Of a stretch of DNA of 64,000 bases, positions 16,084-25,500 are shown piece by piece. The stretch is taken from the NCBI RefSeq assembly GCF_000227745.2, contig NC_018012.1:2017478-2081477 (forward strand), given 5' to 3'. The stretch is from Thiocystis violascens DSM 198. Its GTDB lineage: Bacteria > Pseudomonadota > Gammaproteobacteria > Chromatiales > Chromatiaceae. The notes beneath the pieces were generated by a model. It was not told the DNA's origin. It saw only the letters and a program-made list of their open reading frames with translations, and did not search any database. Within the stretch, counting starts at the first letter, position 1. Every line of letters starts with the position of its first letter. The position numbers and the translations under genes are program-made.

Positions 16084-17859
16084 TCAAGCCAGATGCCGCT
16101 GCAACCACAGCTCCAGCAGAGCCAGATGCCAGAGTTTGTTGCCCTGGATGCGGGTGTGATGCAGATCCGGCGCGTCCAACAGTTGATCGAGATAGGCTGG
16201 TCGGTAGAGACCGCGCTCGCGGCTGGCACGCGAAGTGAGCGCATCGCGCATCAGCTCCAGAAAGGGTCCGCGCACATATTTGAGCGCCGGCATCGGGAAA
16301 TAGCCCTTGGGCCGGTCGATTACGGCGTCCGGCAGCAGACCGCGCGCCAGCGCCTTGAGCGGATACTTGCCGCCCTCGCGCAGTTTCAGCTCTGGCGGAC
16401 AGCGGGCAGCAAGTTCGACCAGTTGGTGGTCGAGGAAAGGTACCCGCGCCTCCAGCCCCCAGGCCATGGTCATGTTGTCGACCCGTTTGACTGGGTCATC
16501 GACGATCAGCGTGGTGACATCGAGCCGCAGCACCGCATCCATGAATTCGTCGGCGTCCGGCGCGTCCAGCCGCTCGGCGATCAGAGCGGAGGTGTGATCC
16601 GCGCCGGCATAGTCATCCGTGACCAGGCGCCGATATTCGGCGTGGTCACGGTCGAAATAGTGCCTGGCGAAACGCTCCAGCCGACTCCCCCCGGTCTCGT
16701 CGCGCATGCGCGGATACCAGAAATAACCGCCAAAGACCTCGTCGGCGCCCTGTCCTGACTGCACCACCTTGATCTCGCGCGCGACCTGTTCGGCGAGCAG
16801 ATAAAAGGCCACCGCATCCTGACCGAACATCGGCTCGGCCATGGCGTCGATAGCCTCCGGCAGGCGCCGCAGCACCTGATCGTTCGGGACCAGAAACTTG
16901 CGGTGGCGGGTGCCGTAGCGTTCTACGACCAGATCCGAATACTGGAACTCGCTGCCCGCCTCCTCCGGCGTATCCTCGAAGCCGACCGAGAAGGTTCGCA
17001 GATCCGACACGCCCGCCTCCGCCAGCAACGCGACCAGCAGACTGGAGTCCAGACCGCCGGACAGCAGCACGCCCACCGGCACATCCGCCACCTCGCTGCG
17101 AATCTTGACCGCGTGACGCAGCGCGGCGTGGATCGACTCCAGCCATTCGGACTCGCTCGGCGGGCGCTCGGGGCGGGTCGCCGACAAATGCCAGTACGCC
17201 TGCTCGGTGCGGCCGCCGCTGGCGTCCAGGCGCAGCCAGTGACCGGGAGCGAGCTTGCGCACCCCCTTGAGGATGGTGCGCGGCGCCGGCACCACGGCGT
17301 GTAGCGTAAAAAGGTTGTGCAGTGCCACCGGATCGATGGCCGTCTCGACCCCGCCCGCAGCCAGCAATGCCTGCGGATGGGAGGCGAATCGCAGTGCGCG
17401 ACCCTGCTCGGACCAATACAGCGGCTTGATCCCGAAGCGATCACGCGCCAGAAACAGCACCCGCTGGTTGGCGTCCCAGACCGCGAAGGCGAACATGCCG
17501 TGCAGCCGCTCGACGCAGCCGGTACCCCAGGCATGCCAGGCTTTGAGGATGACCTCGCTGTCGCCCTCGGAGAAGAAGCGATAACCCTGATCCTGAAGCT
17601 CGCGCCGGAGCGCGCGATAGTTATAGATGGTTCCGTTGAAAACCAGCGCCAGCCCCAGTTCCGCATCCACCATGGGCTGATTGGAGCGCACCGAGAGGTC
17701 GATGATGGCCAGTCGGCGATGACCGAAGGCCAGCGCCCCGTCGCTGTAACTGCCGCCGTGATCCGGACCGCGCCGGGCCAGTTCGGCCATCATCGACTGA
17801 ATCGACTCCAGGCTGGCCGGCATGCCGTCGAAGCGTAATTCTCCACAGATACCGCACAT
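16084..17859 (-). CDS. Asn-synthetase-like amidotransferase, probably NAGGN synthesis
   Basis: A 591-residue two-domain enzyme. The N-terminal class II glutaminase has its nucleophile Cys2 (MCGICGELRFDG), plus RRGPDHGG and FNGTIYNYRAL. The C-terminal synthetase has the PP-loop VLLSGGLDSSLLVALL and QGADEVFGGY. Length and the opening MCGICGELRFDG resemble the amidotransferase that makes the osmolyte N-acetylglutaminylglutamine amide, more than AsnB itself. The usual partner (a GNAT/ligase fusion) is not adjacent, so the specific role is uncertain; asparagine synthetase is the alternative. The start at 17859 is fixed by the catalytic Cys at position 2. Confidence 0.8.
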   Translation of the reverse strand: MCGICGELRFDGMPASLESIQSMMAELARRGPDHGGSYSDGALAFGHRRLAIIDLSVRSNQPMVDAELGLALVFNGTIYNYRALRRELQDQGYRFFSEGDSEVILKAWHAWGTGCVERLHGMFAFAVWDANQRVLFLARDRFGIKPLYWSEQGRALRFASHPQALLAAGGVETAIDPVALHNLFTLHAVVPAPRTILKGVRKLAPGHWLRLDASGGRTEQAYWHLSATRPERPPSESEWLESIHAALRHAVKIRSEVADVPVGVLLSGGLDSSLLVALLAEAGVSDLRTFSVGFEDTPEEAGSEFQYSDLVVERYGTRHRKFLVPNDQVLRRLPEAIDAMAEPMFGQDAVAFYLLAEQVAREIKVVQSGQGADEVFGGYFWYPRMRDETGGSRLERFARHYFDRDHAEYRRLVTDDYAGADHTSALIAERLDAPDADEFMDAVLRLDVTTLIVDDPVKRVDNMTMAWGLEARVPFLDHQLVELAARCPPELKLREGGKYPLKALARGLLPDAVIDRPKGYFPMPALKYVRGPFLELMRDALTSRASRERGLYRPAYLDQLLDAPDLHHTRIQGNKLWHLALLELWLQRHLA

Positions 17860-18150
17860 CGCATCGCCCTCGTTCAACGGCGCCCAGAGTACATCCGCAT
17901 GTTTGTGCGAAATTTCAGCCTCGCACTCACTCGCGGCGATCAGCGAAACGCCGTTTAAATCATCATAAATGAAAGACTTAAACCGTGTCGACGCCGACGC
18001 ATCCCGATGCGGACAAGGCCGACCCAAATCCAAGAACCAACAAATATCCTGCCGAACGCGGTTTAACGCGGCTTGAGTTGTCAGGATGCGGGCCTATGTT
18101 TCACCGCACAAGATCCACTTCACTGGCAAACTCGACTGGAGCATCGCACC

Positions 18151-18732
18151 ATGGCCCACGAATTACCCGCATTGCCCTATGCTCAGAACGCGCTCGAACC
18201 TGTCATCTCGGCCGAAACCATCGAATATCACTACGGCAAACATCATCAGACCTATGTCACCAATCTGAACAATCTGATCGCGGGCACCGAGTTCGCGGAC
18301 CTGAGCCTCACCGACATCATCCTGAAATCCTCCGGCGGCATGTTCAACAACGCCGCACAGGTCTGGAACCACACCTTTTACTGGAACTGTCTGAGCCCGA
18401 CCGGCGGCGGCGCACCGACCGGCGCGCTAGGCGAGGCGATCACCGCCAAGTTCGGTTCGTTCGACGAATTCAAAAAGCAGTTCGCGCAATCCGCCGCCAC
18501 CAATTTCGGCTCGGGCTGGACCTGGCTGGTCAAGAACGCCGACGGCTCCATCGAGATCTTCAACACTTCCAATGCCGGCACCCCCATGACCTCGGGCAAG
18601 ACCGCGCTGCTGACCGTCGATGTCTGGGAGCACGCCTATTACATCGACTATCGTAACGCGCGCCCCAAATACCTTGAAAGCATTTGGGATAAAATCAACT
18701 GGTCGTTCGTCGCCGACAATTACGCCGGCTAA
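18151..18732 (+). CDS. sodB: Iron superoxide dismutase
   Basis: A 193-residue Fe-SOD. Metal ligands are in EYHYGKHHQTYVTNLNNLI (His, His), FNNAAQVWNHTFYWNCLSP (His), and LLTVDVWEHAYYIDYRNARP (Asp, His). AAQVWNHTFYW and Gln in FNNAAQ mark the iron-type family. Starts MAHELPALPYAQNALEP. The cytoplasmic enzyme removes superoxide, useful for an organism with oxygen-sensitive radical enzymes. A strong terminator follows. No clear Fur box was identified upstream by eye. Confidence 0.96.
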   Translation: MAHELPALPYAQNALEPVISAETIEYHYGKHHQTYVTNLNNLIAGTEFADLSLTDIILKSSGGMFNNAAQVWNHTFYWNCLSPTGGGAPTGALGEAITAKFGSFDEFKKQFAQSAATNFGSGWTWLVKNADGSIEIFNTSNAGTPMTSGKTALLTVDVWEHAYYIDYRNARPKYLESIWDKINWSFVADNYAG

Positions 18733-18806
18733 GCGGGCGCACGACGCGCTCGATTCTTGTATCGAGCGCGACTTTCACGTTATATTCCACAGCTTCGCCT
18801 TCACGA

Positions 18807-18847
18807 CAAAGGCGGTTTCCCTCGCGGAGGAACCGCCTTTTTTGTTT
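18807..18847 (+). terminator. Rho-independent terminator after sodB
   Basis: Stem AAAGGCGGTTTCC (18808-18820) pairs with GGAACCGCCTTT (18829-18840) around an eight-base loop. It is followed by a run of T (TTTTTTG). Classic intrinsic terminator 75 bases past the sodB stop. Confidence 0.92.
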
Positions 18848-18859
18848 TATTGATGATCG

Positions 18860-20059
18860 ATGACTCCGGGCCCCGACGCCATGAGCGAACCCTTGATGGC
18901 CACCTACAAGCGCCTGCCTGTCACCTTTGCGCGAGGTGACGGCGTCTGGCTCTGGGATACCGATGGCAAACGCTATCTGGACGCGCTCTCGGGGATCGCC
19001 GTGTGCGGACTCGGGCACGCCCATCCCGCCGTGCGCGACGCACTCTGCGAGCAGGCCGGCCAACTGATCCACACCTCGAATCTCTACGGCATCGCCGAGC
19101 AGGAACGTCTCGGGGCCATGCTGACCGAACGGGCCGGCATGGACCGGGTATTTTTCGCGAATTCCGGGGCCGAGGCCAACGAGGCCGCGATCAAGCTCGC
19201 GCGACTGCACGCGCACCGGCGCGGTGTGGAAAACCCGGCGATCCTGGTCACCGAGGGGAGTTTTCACGGACGCACCCTGGCGACCCTCTCGGCCACCGGC
19301 AATCGCAAGGTCCAGGCCGGTTTCGAGCCACTGGTACAAGGCTTCGTGCGTGTCCCCTACGACGATCTCGACGCGGTCGAGATCGCCGCCGAGAACCGTC
19401 CGAACATCGTCGCCATCCTGGTCGAGCCCATCCAGGGCGAGGGCGGCATCCGTCTCCCCGCCGACGACTATCTGCCACGTCTGCGCGACCTCTGCGACCG
19501 CGAGGGCTGGCTCCTGATTTTCGACGAGATCCAGACCGGCATGGGGCGGACCGGACGGTTTTTCGCCCATGAGCACGTCGCCGCCATCCCGGATGTCATC
19601 ACGCTCGCCAAGGGACTCGGCAACGGCGTCCCGATCGGCGCCTGTCTCGCGCGCGGCGCGGCGGCCGAGGTGCTGACGCCCGGTTCGCATGGCTCGACCT
19701 TCGGCGGCAATCCGCTCGCCTGCCGGGTCGGGCGCGCCGTGCTGCAGACCATCGACGCGGCCAACCTCGTCGAGAACGCGGCCCGTCAGGGAGCGTATCT
19801 GCTCAATGCCTTTCGCGAATCGCTGAGACACGTCAACGGCGTCTCCGAGATTCGGGGGCGCGGCCTGATGATCGGCATCGAGCTGGACCGCCCCTGTGCC
19901 GAACTGGTGCCTCTGGCGCTCGCCGCCGGTCTTCTCATTAACGTCACCGCCGAGCGCGTGATCCGACTGCTGCCCCCGTTGATTCTGGAGCAGCCCGAGG
20001 CCGACCAACTCGTGCGCGAACTGACCCACCTGATCGAAGGCTTTCTGGGCAACGCCTGA
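18860..20059 (+). CDS. argD: Acetylornithine aminotransferase
   Basis: A 399-residue class III PLP aminotransferase of arginine synthesis (N-acetylglutamate semialdehyde to N-acetylornithine), which may also serve lysine synthesis. Motifs: [61 protein letters not shown] and the PLP Lys in [14 protein letters not shown]. Substrate-face residues (Arg/Thr of the ArgD type) agree with this subgroup. The true start may be the in-frame ATG at 18881 ([13 protein letters not shown]), since no convincing ribosome binding site precedes either. argF follows after 29 bases, so the two form an arginine operon. Confidence 0.94.
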   Translation: MTPGPDAMSEPLMATYKRLPVTFARGDGVWLWDTDGKRYLDALSGIAVCGLGHAHPAVRDALCEQAGQLIHTSNLYGIAEQERLGAMLTERAGMDRVFFANSGAEANEAAIKLARLHAHRRGVENPAILVTEGSFHGRTLATLSATGNRKVQAGFEPLVQGFVRVPYDDLDAVEIAAENRPNIVAILVEPIQGEGGIRLPADDYLPRLRDLCDREGWLLIFDEIQTGMGRTGRFFAHEHVAAIPDVITLAKGLGNGVPIGACLARGAAAEVLTPGSHGSTFGGNPLACRVGRAVLQTIDAANLVENAARQGAYLLNAFRESLRHVNGVSEIRGRGLMIGIELDRPCAELVPLALAAGLLINVTAERVIRLLPPLILEQPEADQLVRELTHLIEGFLGNA

Positions 20060-20088
20060 GAACGACTTCGTCGGAGAGACGCGATTCC

Positions 20089-21015
20089 ATGGATGCCCAT
20101 CGAACCCATTGCCGGCACTTTCTGAGCCTGCTCGACCTGAGCGATGTCGAGGCCCGCGCCCTGATTGCCCGCGCCATCGAACTCAAACGGATGCTCAAAG
20201 CGGGTCAGGACTACCGCCCCCTGCCGTACCGCACGCTCGCGATGATCTTTGAAAAGTCGTCGACCCGGACCCGTGTCTCCTTCGAGACCGGCATGGTCCA
20301 GCTCGGCGGACATGCGCTCTTTCTGTCGCCCCGCGATACCCAGCTCGGCCGGGGCGAACCTATCGAAGACAGCGCCCGCGTGCTCTCGCGAATGGTCGAC
20401 GCCGTGATGATCCGCACCTTCTCTCAGGAGACGCTGGAACGCTTTGCGGCTTACTCCAGCGTACCCGTCATCAATGGCCTGAGCGACCGTCTCCACCCGT
20501 GCCAACTGCTGGCGGACATGCAGACCTATCAGGAGTCTCGCGGCGACATCCGCGGTCGGCGCGTTGCCTGGATCGGTGATGGCAACAATATGTGCAACTC
20601 CTTCCTGGAGGCCGCACGGTTGTTCGATTTCGAGTTGCGCATCGCCTGTCCCGAGGGCTTCGAGCCGGACGCGGCGCTCCTTGCCGCCGCCAGCGATCGC
20701 TGCACCCTCGTCCGCGACCCCGAGGAGGCCGCTGACGGCGCCCATCTGGTCGCGACCGATGTCTGGGCCAGCATGGGCCAGGAGGAAGAGCAGGCGCGGC
20801 GTCAAACCCTGTTCGCCCCCTTTCAGGTCACCGACGCCGTCATGGCGCGCGCGGCCGGGGATGCGCTTTTCATGCACTGTCTCCCCGCCCACCGGGGCGA
20901 GGAAGTCGCGGCCTCCGTCATCGACGGTCCTCGATCCGTGGTCTGGGACGAGGCGGAAAACCGCCTTCACGCCCAGAAGGCGTTGCTGGAGTTCCTGCTG
21001 ACGGTCGCCGCGTGA
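20089..21015 (+). CDS. argF: Ornithine carbamoyltransferase
   Basis: A 308-residue transcarbamylase that makes citrulline from ornithine and carbamoyl phosphate. The carbamoyl-phosphate loop is [42 protein letters not shown] and the ornithine/catalytic motif [12 protein letters not shown] (Cys) are present. Length is standard for the anabolic enzyme. It begins 29 bases after argD on the same strand. Confidence 0.96.
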   Translation: MDAHRTHCRHFLSLLDLSDVEARALIARAIELKRMLKAGQDYRPLPYRTLAMIFEKSSTRTRVSFETGMVQLGGHALFLSPRDTQLGRGEPIEDSARVLSRMVDAVMIRTFSQETLERFAAYSSVPVINGLSDRLHPCQLLADMQTYQESRGDIRGRRVAWIGDGNNMCNSFLEAARLFDFELRIACPEGFEPDAALLAAASDRCTLVRDPEEAADGAHLVATDVWASMGQEEEQARRQTLFAPFQVTDAVMARAAGDALFMHCLPAHRGEEVAASVIDGPRSVVWDEAENRLHAQKALLEFLLTVAA

Positions 21016-21131
21016 CAAACGCCGGATTCGTTCCCGCGAGGGACTGCATTTGTTATGACACACGATCAACGACTTCAGCCTCTCTCCCTTTGTCGGGTGC
21101 AGGCCAACCGTTACGCCTCGGAGGATACCTC

Positions 21132-21809
21132 GTGGGACGCTTTCCGCTCTTCATGCTCATTGTTGTCGGCGCGCTGAGCACCGCCCCTGCCCAGGCGGAA
21201 ACCCAGTATGTGACGGATCAGCTTCAGATCACCATGCGCGCGGGCGAAAGCACGCGTTACAAGATCATCCGCATGCTGGAGAGCGGAACGCCGCTCGACG
21301 TGTTGAGCGTCAATCAAACCACGGAGTATGCCCGCGTCCGTACCGAGGACGGCAAACTCGGTTATGTACTCATCAGTCAGCTTCAGAAAGAGCCTGCCGC
21401 GCGTGCGCAAATTGCCAACCTGCAAACTCAACTCGCCGAACTGAAGCAGGCGCCGGACGCGCTCGCCGCGAAACTCTCCAAGCTCCAATCCGAACATGCA
21501 ATCCTCATCGAGGACGCCCAGGCGCTCAAGCAGGCCAAGCAGCAACTGGAGCAGGAACTCGCCACCATTCGTCATGCCTCGGCGAATGTGCTTGAAATCA
21601 CCAACGAACGGGATCGGCTCCGGATTCAGGCGAGCGAACTCACCCGCGAACGCGAGGAACTCATGCAGGAGCAAACGGAAGCCAGGAATCAGATCAAACA
21701 GCGCTGGTTCATGCTCGGCGCTGCCGTGCTATTTGGTGGGGTTCTGCTCGGCCTATTGCTGCCGCATCTAAAATTCCGCCGACGCAAGAGTTCGTGGGGA
21801 AGTTTTTGA
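21132..21809 (+). CDS. TIGR04211-type SH3 domain membrane protein
   Basis: A 225-residue protein with a signal peptide (FPLFMLIVVGALSTAPAQA), a bacterial SH3 domain (YVTDQLQITMRAGESTRYKI to GKLGYVLISQLQ) and a long coiled coil (about residues 80-185). A C-terminal membrane helix (WFMLGAAVLFGGVLLGLLLP) ends in a basic tail. This architecture is that of the E. coli YgiM-like family. Function is not established; a periplasmic rod anchored in the inner membrane is likely. The start is a GTG at 21132, selected because GGAGG (21120-21124) lies seven bases upstream; the longer frame from 21012 lacks such a site. Confidence 0.85.
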   Translation: MGRFPLFMLIVVGALSTAPAQAETQYVTDQLQITMRAGESTRYKIIRMLESGTPLDVLSVNQTTEYARVRTEDGKLGYVLISQLQKEPAARAQIANLQTQLAELKQAPDALAAKLSKLQSEHAILIEDAQALKQAKQQLEQELATIRHASANVLEITNERDRLRIQASELTREREELMQEQTEARNQIKQRWFMLGAAVLFGGVLLGLLLPHLKFRRRKSSWGSF

Positions 21810-21854
21810 GAAAACCGATTTGCTGCTGGTTCCTGTGCCCTGGAGATCGACGTG

Positions 21855-22106
21855 ATGCAACTGACCTTTGACATGCCCGAATCGGCCTTTGCCACCTTGC
21901 ATCAAGCCCCCCGTGAATTTGCGCAGGAAATGCGCATCGCCGCCGCCGTCAAATGGTATGAACTCGGTCGGTTTTCCCAAGGCCGCGCCGCTGAGATTGC
22001 GGGCCTGACGCGGGCGGGCTTTATTGACGCGCTCTCGCGCTACCAGGTGAGTCCGTTCCAATACACCGCTGACGACGTCGCCGAGGAACTGCGCGATGCG
22101 GATTGA
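21855..22106 (+). CDS. UPF0175 family antitoxin
   Basis: An 83-residue UPF0175 protein (MQLTFDMPESAFATLHQAP, then MRIAAAVKWYELGRFSQGRA and AAEIAGLTRAGFIDALSRY, an HTH-like segment). This family is the antitoxin partner of DUF3368 PIN-like toxins. The toxin gene begins at 22096, overlapping this gene by 11 bases, as in typical toxin-antitoxin operons. It could autoregulate the pair through DNA binding, but no operator was recognised. Confidence 0.85.
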   Translation: MQLTFDMPESAFATLHQAPREFAQEMRIAAAVKWYELGRFSQGRAAEIAGLTRAGFIDALSRYQVSPFQYTADDVAEELRDAD

Positions 22107-22401
22107 GGCCGTCGTCATCAACGCCTCGCCGTTGATCACGTTATTCCGCAGCGGTCAGGCCGAGTTGTTGCCGCGCCTGTTCACACAGATCGTCGTGCCC
22201 GAAGCCGTCTGGCAGGAAGTGACGGTCGACGAACGGGAAGACCGGGCGGCGCGCGAACTGGGCAAACAATCCTGGCCCATCCTCGCGAAACGTCGCGGGT
22301 TGCTGGCCTCCGTCAGCGAGGGGATCGCGAAGCTCCGGCAGTCGGGGCTGTGGTTATCCGAAGACGTTCTGCGGATTCTGAAAGACCAGGCCGGCGAATG
22401 A
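22096..22401 (+). CDS. DUF3368 PIN-like toxin with internal deletion
   Basis: A 101-residue version of a family usually near 155 residues. The N-terminal part (AVVINASPLITLFRSGQAEL, VVPEAVWQEVTVDE) carries the first PIN-like motif. The C-terminal part (AKRRGLLASVSEGIAKLRQS, LSEDVLRILKDQAGE) is also normal. The central block that normally holds the G-x-GE-x-E helix and the D-D-x-x-AR motif is missing between residues about 62 and 63. The deletion keeps the frame. Without the central acidic residues the nuclease is probably inactive, leaving an antitoxin without a working toxin. Confidence 0.7.
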   Translation: MRIEAVVINASPLITLFRSGQAELLPRLFTQIVVPEAVWQEVTVDEREDRAARELGKQSWPILAKRRGLLASVSEGIAKLRQSGLWLSEDVLRILKDQAGE

Positions 22402-22532
22402 GCGACATTGGCGGCGACGCGCTCATTACCGTTCTGAAGCGTCTGGCCTTAACGGCGGCGGGCTGCGAGCAGGCTTTATCACGAGAACATTTTTCCCGAA
22501 AACCGCCCGCAACTGACAGCCGCCAACCGCCC

Positions 22533-25500
22533 CTACTCCACCCCGCGCACTTCCACCGTCCCTGTCTCCGTCCAGGCCCGTTGACGCGGACGGTACATGT
22601 CCTCCACCGTCGCCGCCGGATGGGCGAAGAGTCCGGGCGAGACGGCTCGTAGACGGTAGGCAAGCTGGAACTGGGGCCGCGCGTCAGGCTTCCGATCAAT
22701 GGCGGCGATGAAACGGTCGGCTCTGAACGCGGTGTGCGCCGCTTCTTCCTCCAGACCCAGCCAGGGGATGTCGGCGATGTCGCCGGCCTTGATGAGGTTC
22801 GGGTTATCGATCTCGAAACCGGCTGGCAGCGGATCGTTGACGATCAGGCGCGCCTGACGCGGCGTATCGGCCGTCACCGTGATCACGGCGATCAGGCGTC
22901 CGCCCTGGACGATCCCGGAGGGCTGGATCCGCCGCCCCTCCAAATCGTAATAGGCGCGTTCGATCCGATAGCCATTACCGCCCGCCGGTTCTGGAGTCAG
23001 CGGAACGCCGGTGACCGTGACCAGCGCCTCCAGCGGCGCGCTGCCGCGATTCCCGACGATCGGCGGCTGGGCCACGAGATCCGCCACATCCCAGCGACGG
23101 TAGAGCCCGCCCTTCACGGGTTCGCCGCCGAGCATCAACTCCGGCTGATCCGCGCCCGACGTCAAGGCATGCGCGGCGAGCAGGAGCCAGGCGCTGTCCT
23201 GGGTGCTGGCATGGTCAGCGGCGGACCACTGATCCTGGAGACGCCGGGCCAGCGCGCGCGCATCCACCGCGGCGGTTTCCGTTTCGACGGCCAGGGTCAG
23301 CAGGGCCGCGCCATCGCGCAGATCCGAACCGAAATCGGCCCGCCAGCCACCCGCGTCCCCGTCCGTCGAGAGCATCCCCAGGGCGTTGCGAAAGACCGTC
23401 GCGGCGCGCGGGCGGTCCCCGTAGAGCGCGAGCCCCGCGCCTAACTGGGCCTTGGCCATGGGCGTTGCGAAGGCGTCGAGCTTGGTGTCGGCGTAATACC
23501 GCAGATCGCCGATCGCGGCGCGGCCATTGCGGGCCAGCACATAGAGCGCGTAGGCAATCTCTTCGCCGCCTTGGCTGAAGTCCGAAGCATACGCAAGACG
23601 ATTGCGCAGATTGTCGAGCGCCATGTCGAAGGCGGCATCCGGCACCGGATAACCCTGTTCGCGAGCGCGGGTCAGGAAATCGGTGACATAGGCATCGAGC
23701 CAGCCGTCGTCGCCGCCCCCGCTCCCCCACAGCCCGAAACTGCCGTTGCTACCCTGATTGGTCAGAATCTCGGCGATGGCCGACTGGATCCGTTCCTTGA
23801 CCTTGGGCGAAGTCGCGGGGCCGTCGCCCGTCAGACCGACCGCGCCGGCGACCTCGTCCAGATAGAGCAGCGGCAGTGCGCGGCTCGTGAGTTGCTCGGT
23901 GCAGCCGTAGGGATAACGGTCCAGCGCCATCAGCAGACCCGCGACATCCAGCCGGCCGGCGCCGCCGATGGAGACCAGCAGCGACCCCGTGCCTGGCAGC
24001 CGGTCGGACAGCAGGTCCGCGTCCAGACGCAGTTCGCCGCCGGACGGCAGTTCCGTCGCCTGGGTACGGGAGGTAGGCGGTGCGTTGGAACGCACCGGCA
24101 GGGTCAGCGTTTTCAGCAAGTCGCGGCCATCCGGGGTTCGCAGTGCAATGGTCAGTGCGTCGTCGCCAACGCCGACGGCCTTGATCGGGACCGTCACCTG
24201 ACTGCGTCCGCCCTCGGTCAGATTCAGTGCGCGGGTGGCGGACTCGGCCGGAATCAGGGTATTGCCGCCAGCAGTCGCGACGGTCAGCTCGACCGCCCCG
24301 GCCGGACCCTCGACATGCGCCAGATTGACCAGCAGACGCGAGCGATCCCCCGGCGCCAGAAAACGCGGCAGCGCGGCGGACACGACCACCGGATCGCGCA
24401 CCAGCAGATCCGTCACCGCATGCCCGACTCCGTCCGTGGACCAGGTCATGGCCATGACGCGCAGGGTGCCGTTGAAATCCGGAATGGCGAAGGAGACGCT
24501 CGCCCGGCCCTGGTCGTCGAGTTTGACGATCCCGGAATGGTAGGCCACCAGTTCCTCGGACGGCGGCGGCCCCTCCAGCTTCAGCAGCGAACCATCGCCG
24601 CCCGAGCGCACGATGCCCGGCACGCCCTGCATGCGGTCGATGAGCTGACCATAAAAGTCGCGGATCTCCATCCCAAGCCGGCGCTGGGCGAAATACCAAT
24701 CCTCCGGCGCTGGCGGCTGATAGCGGGTGAGATTGAGAATGCCGGCATCGACCGCGGCGACCGTCACATAGGCCCTCCGACCCGCCAGATTGCCGACCGC
24801 GACCGGAATCTCGATGGTCTGGCGCGGGCTGACGGTGCCGGTCAGTGCCGGCGGCAGATCGAGCTTGAGATCGAGTGCGCGCTGACCTGGATCGACGCCC
24901 GCCCAAGTCAGACCGATGGCCCGCGCCGGCATCCGTTTGGCGGCCAGATCCATGGGCCGGTAGAGTACGGCCGTGACATAGGCGCCCGGTCCCCAGTCCG
25001 CCGTGACCGGCAGTTCGACCGTCGCGCCCGACTCGGACACCGCGACCGCCTTCATGGCGATGACGCGGTCATCGACCACCATCACCAGCGCCAGACCGGG
25101 GAAACGCGGCTCGATCCGCGCCTTGACCTTCTCGCCAACCCGGTACTTTTCTTTATCCAACGAGACCTTGAGCAGATCCGGCGTATCCTGCGCGCCGGGC
25201 TTGACATACCAGCCGGCCTCGAATTCCAGGTCGACCGGCAGCACAGCCCCCTCCGGCGCTTCCAGCGCCAGCCGATAGGCGCCCCAGTCGACCGGCGACT
25301 CGATCCGTCCGACTTCGTCCAGACCCGCATCGAGCGTCCCGTCGGCAACGCGCTGGCTGGAGGTGATGGGCTCGTAGTCCCAGGTGCCATCCGACTCGTA
25401 CCACTGGAAACTGGTCGTCAGGCGCGAGAGTGTCCAGCGCAGCCCTCCGAGCGCCATCCGTCCGCCATCCGCGCCGAGCGCGATCACCTCGAAACGGGCA

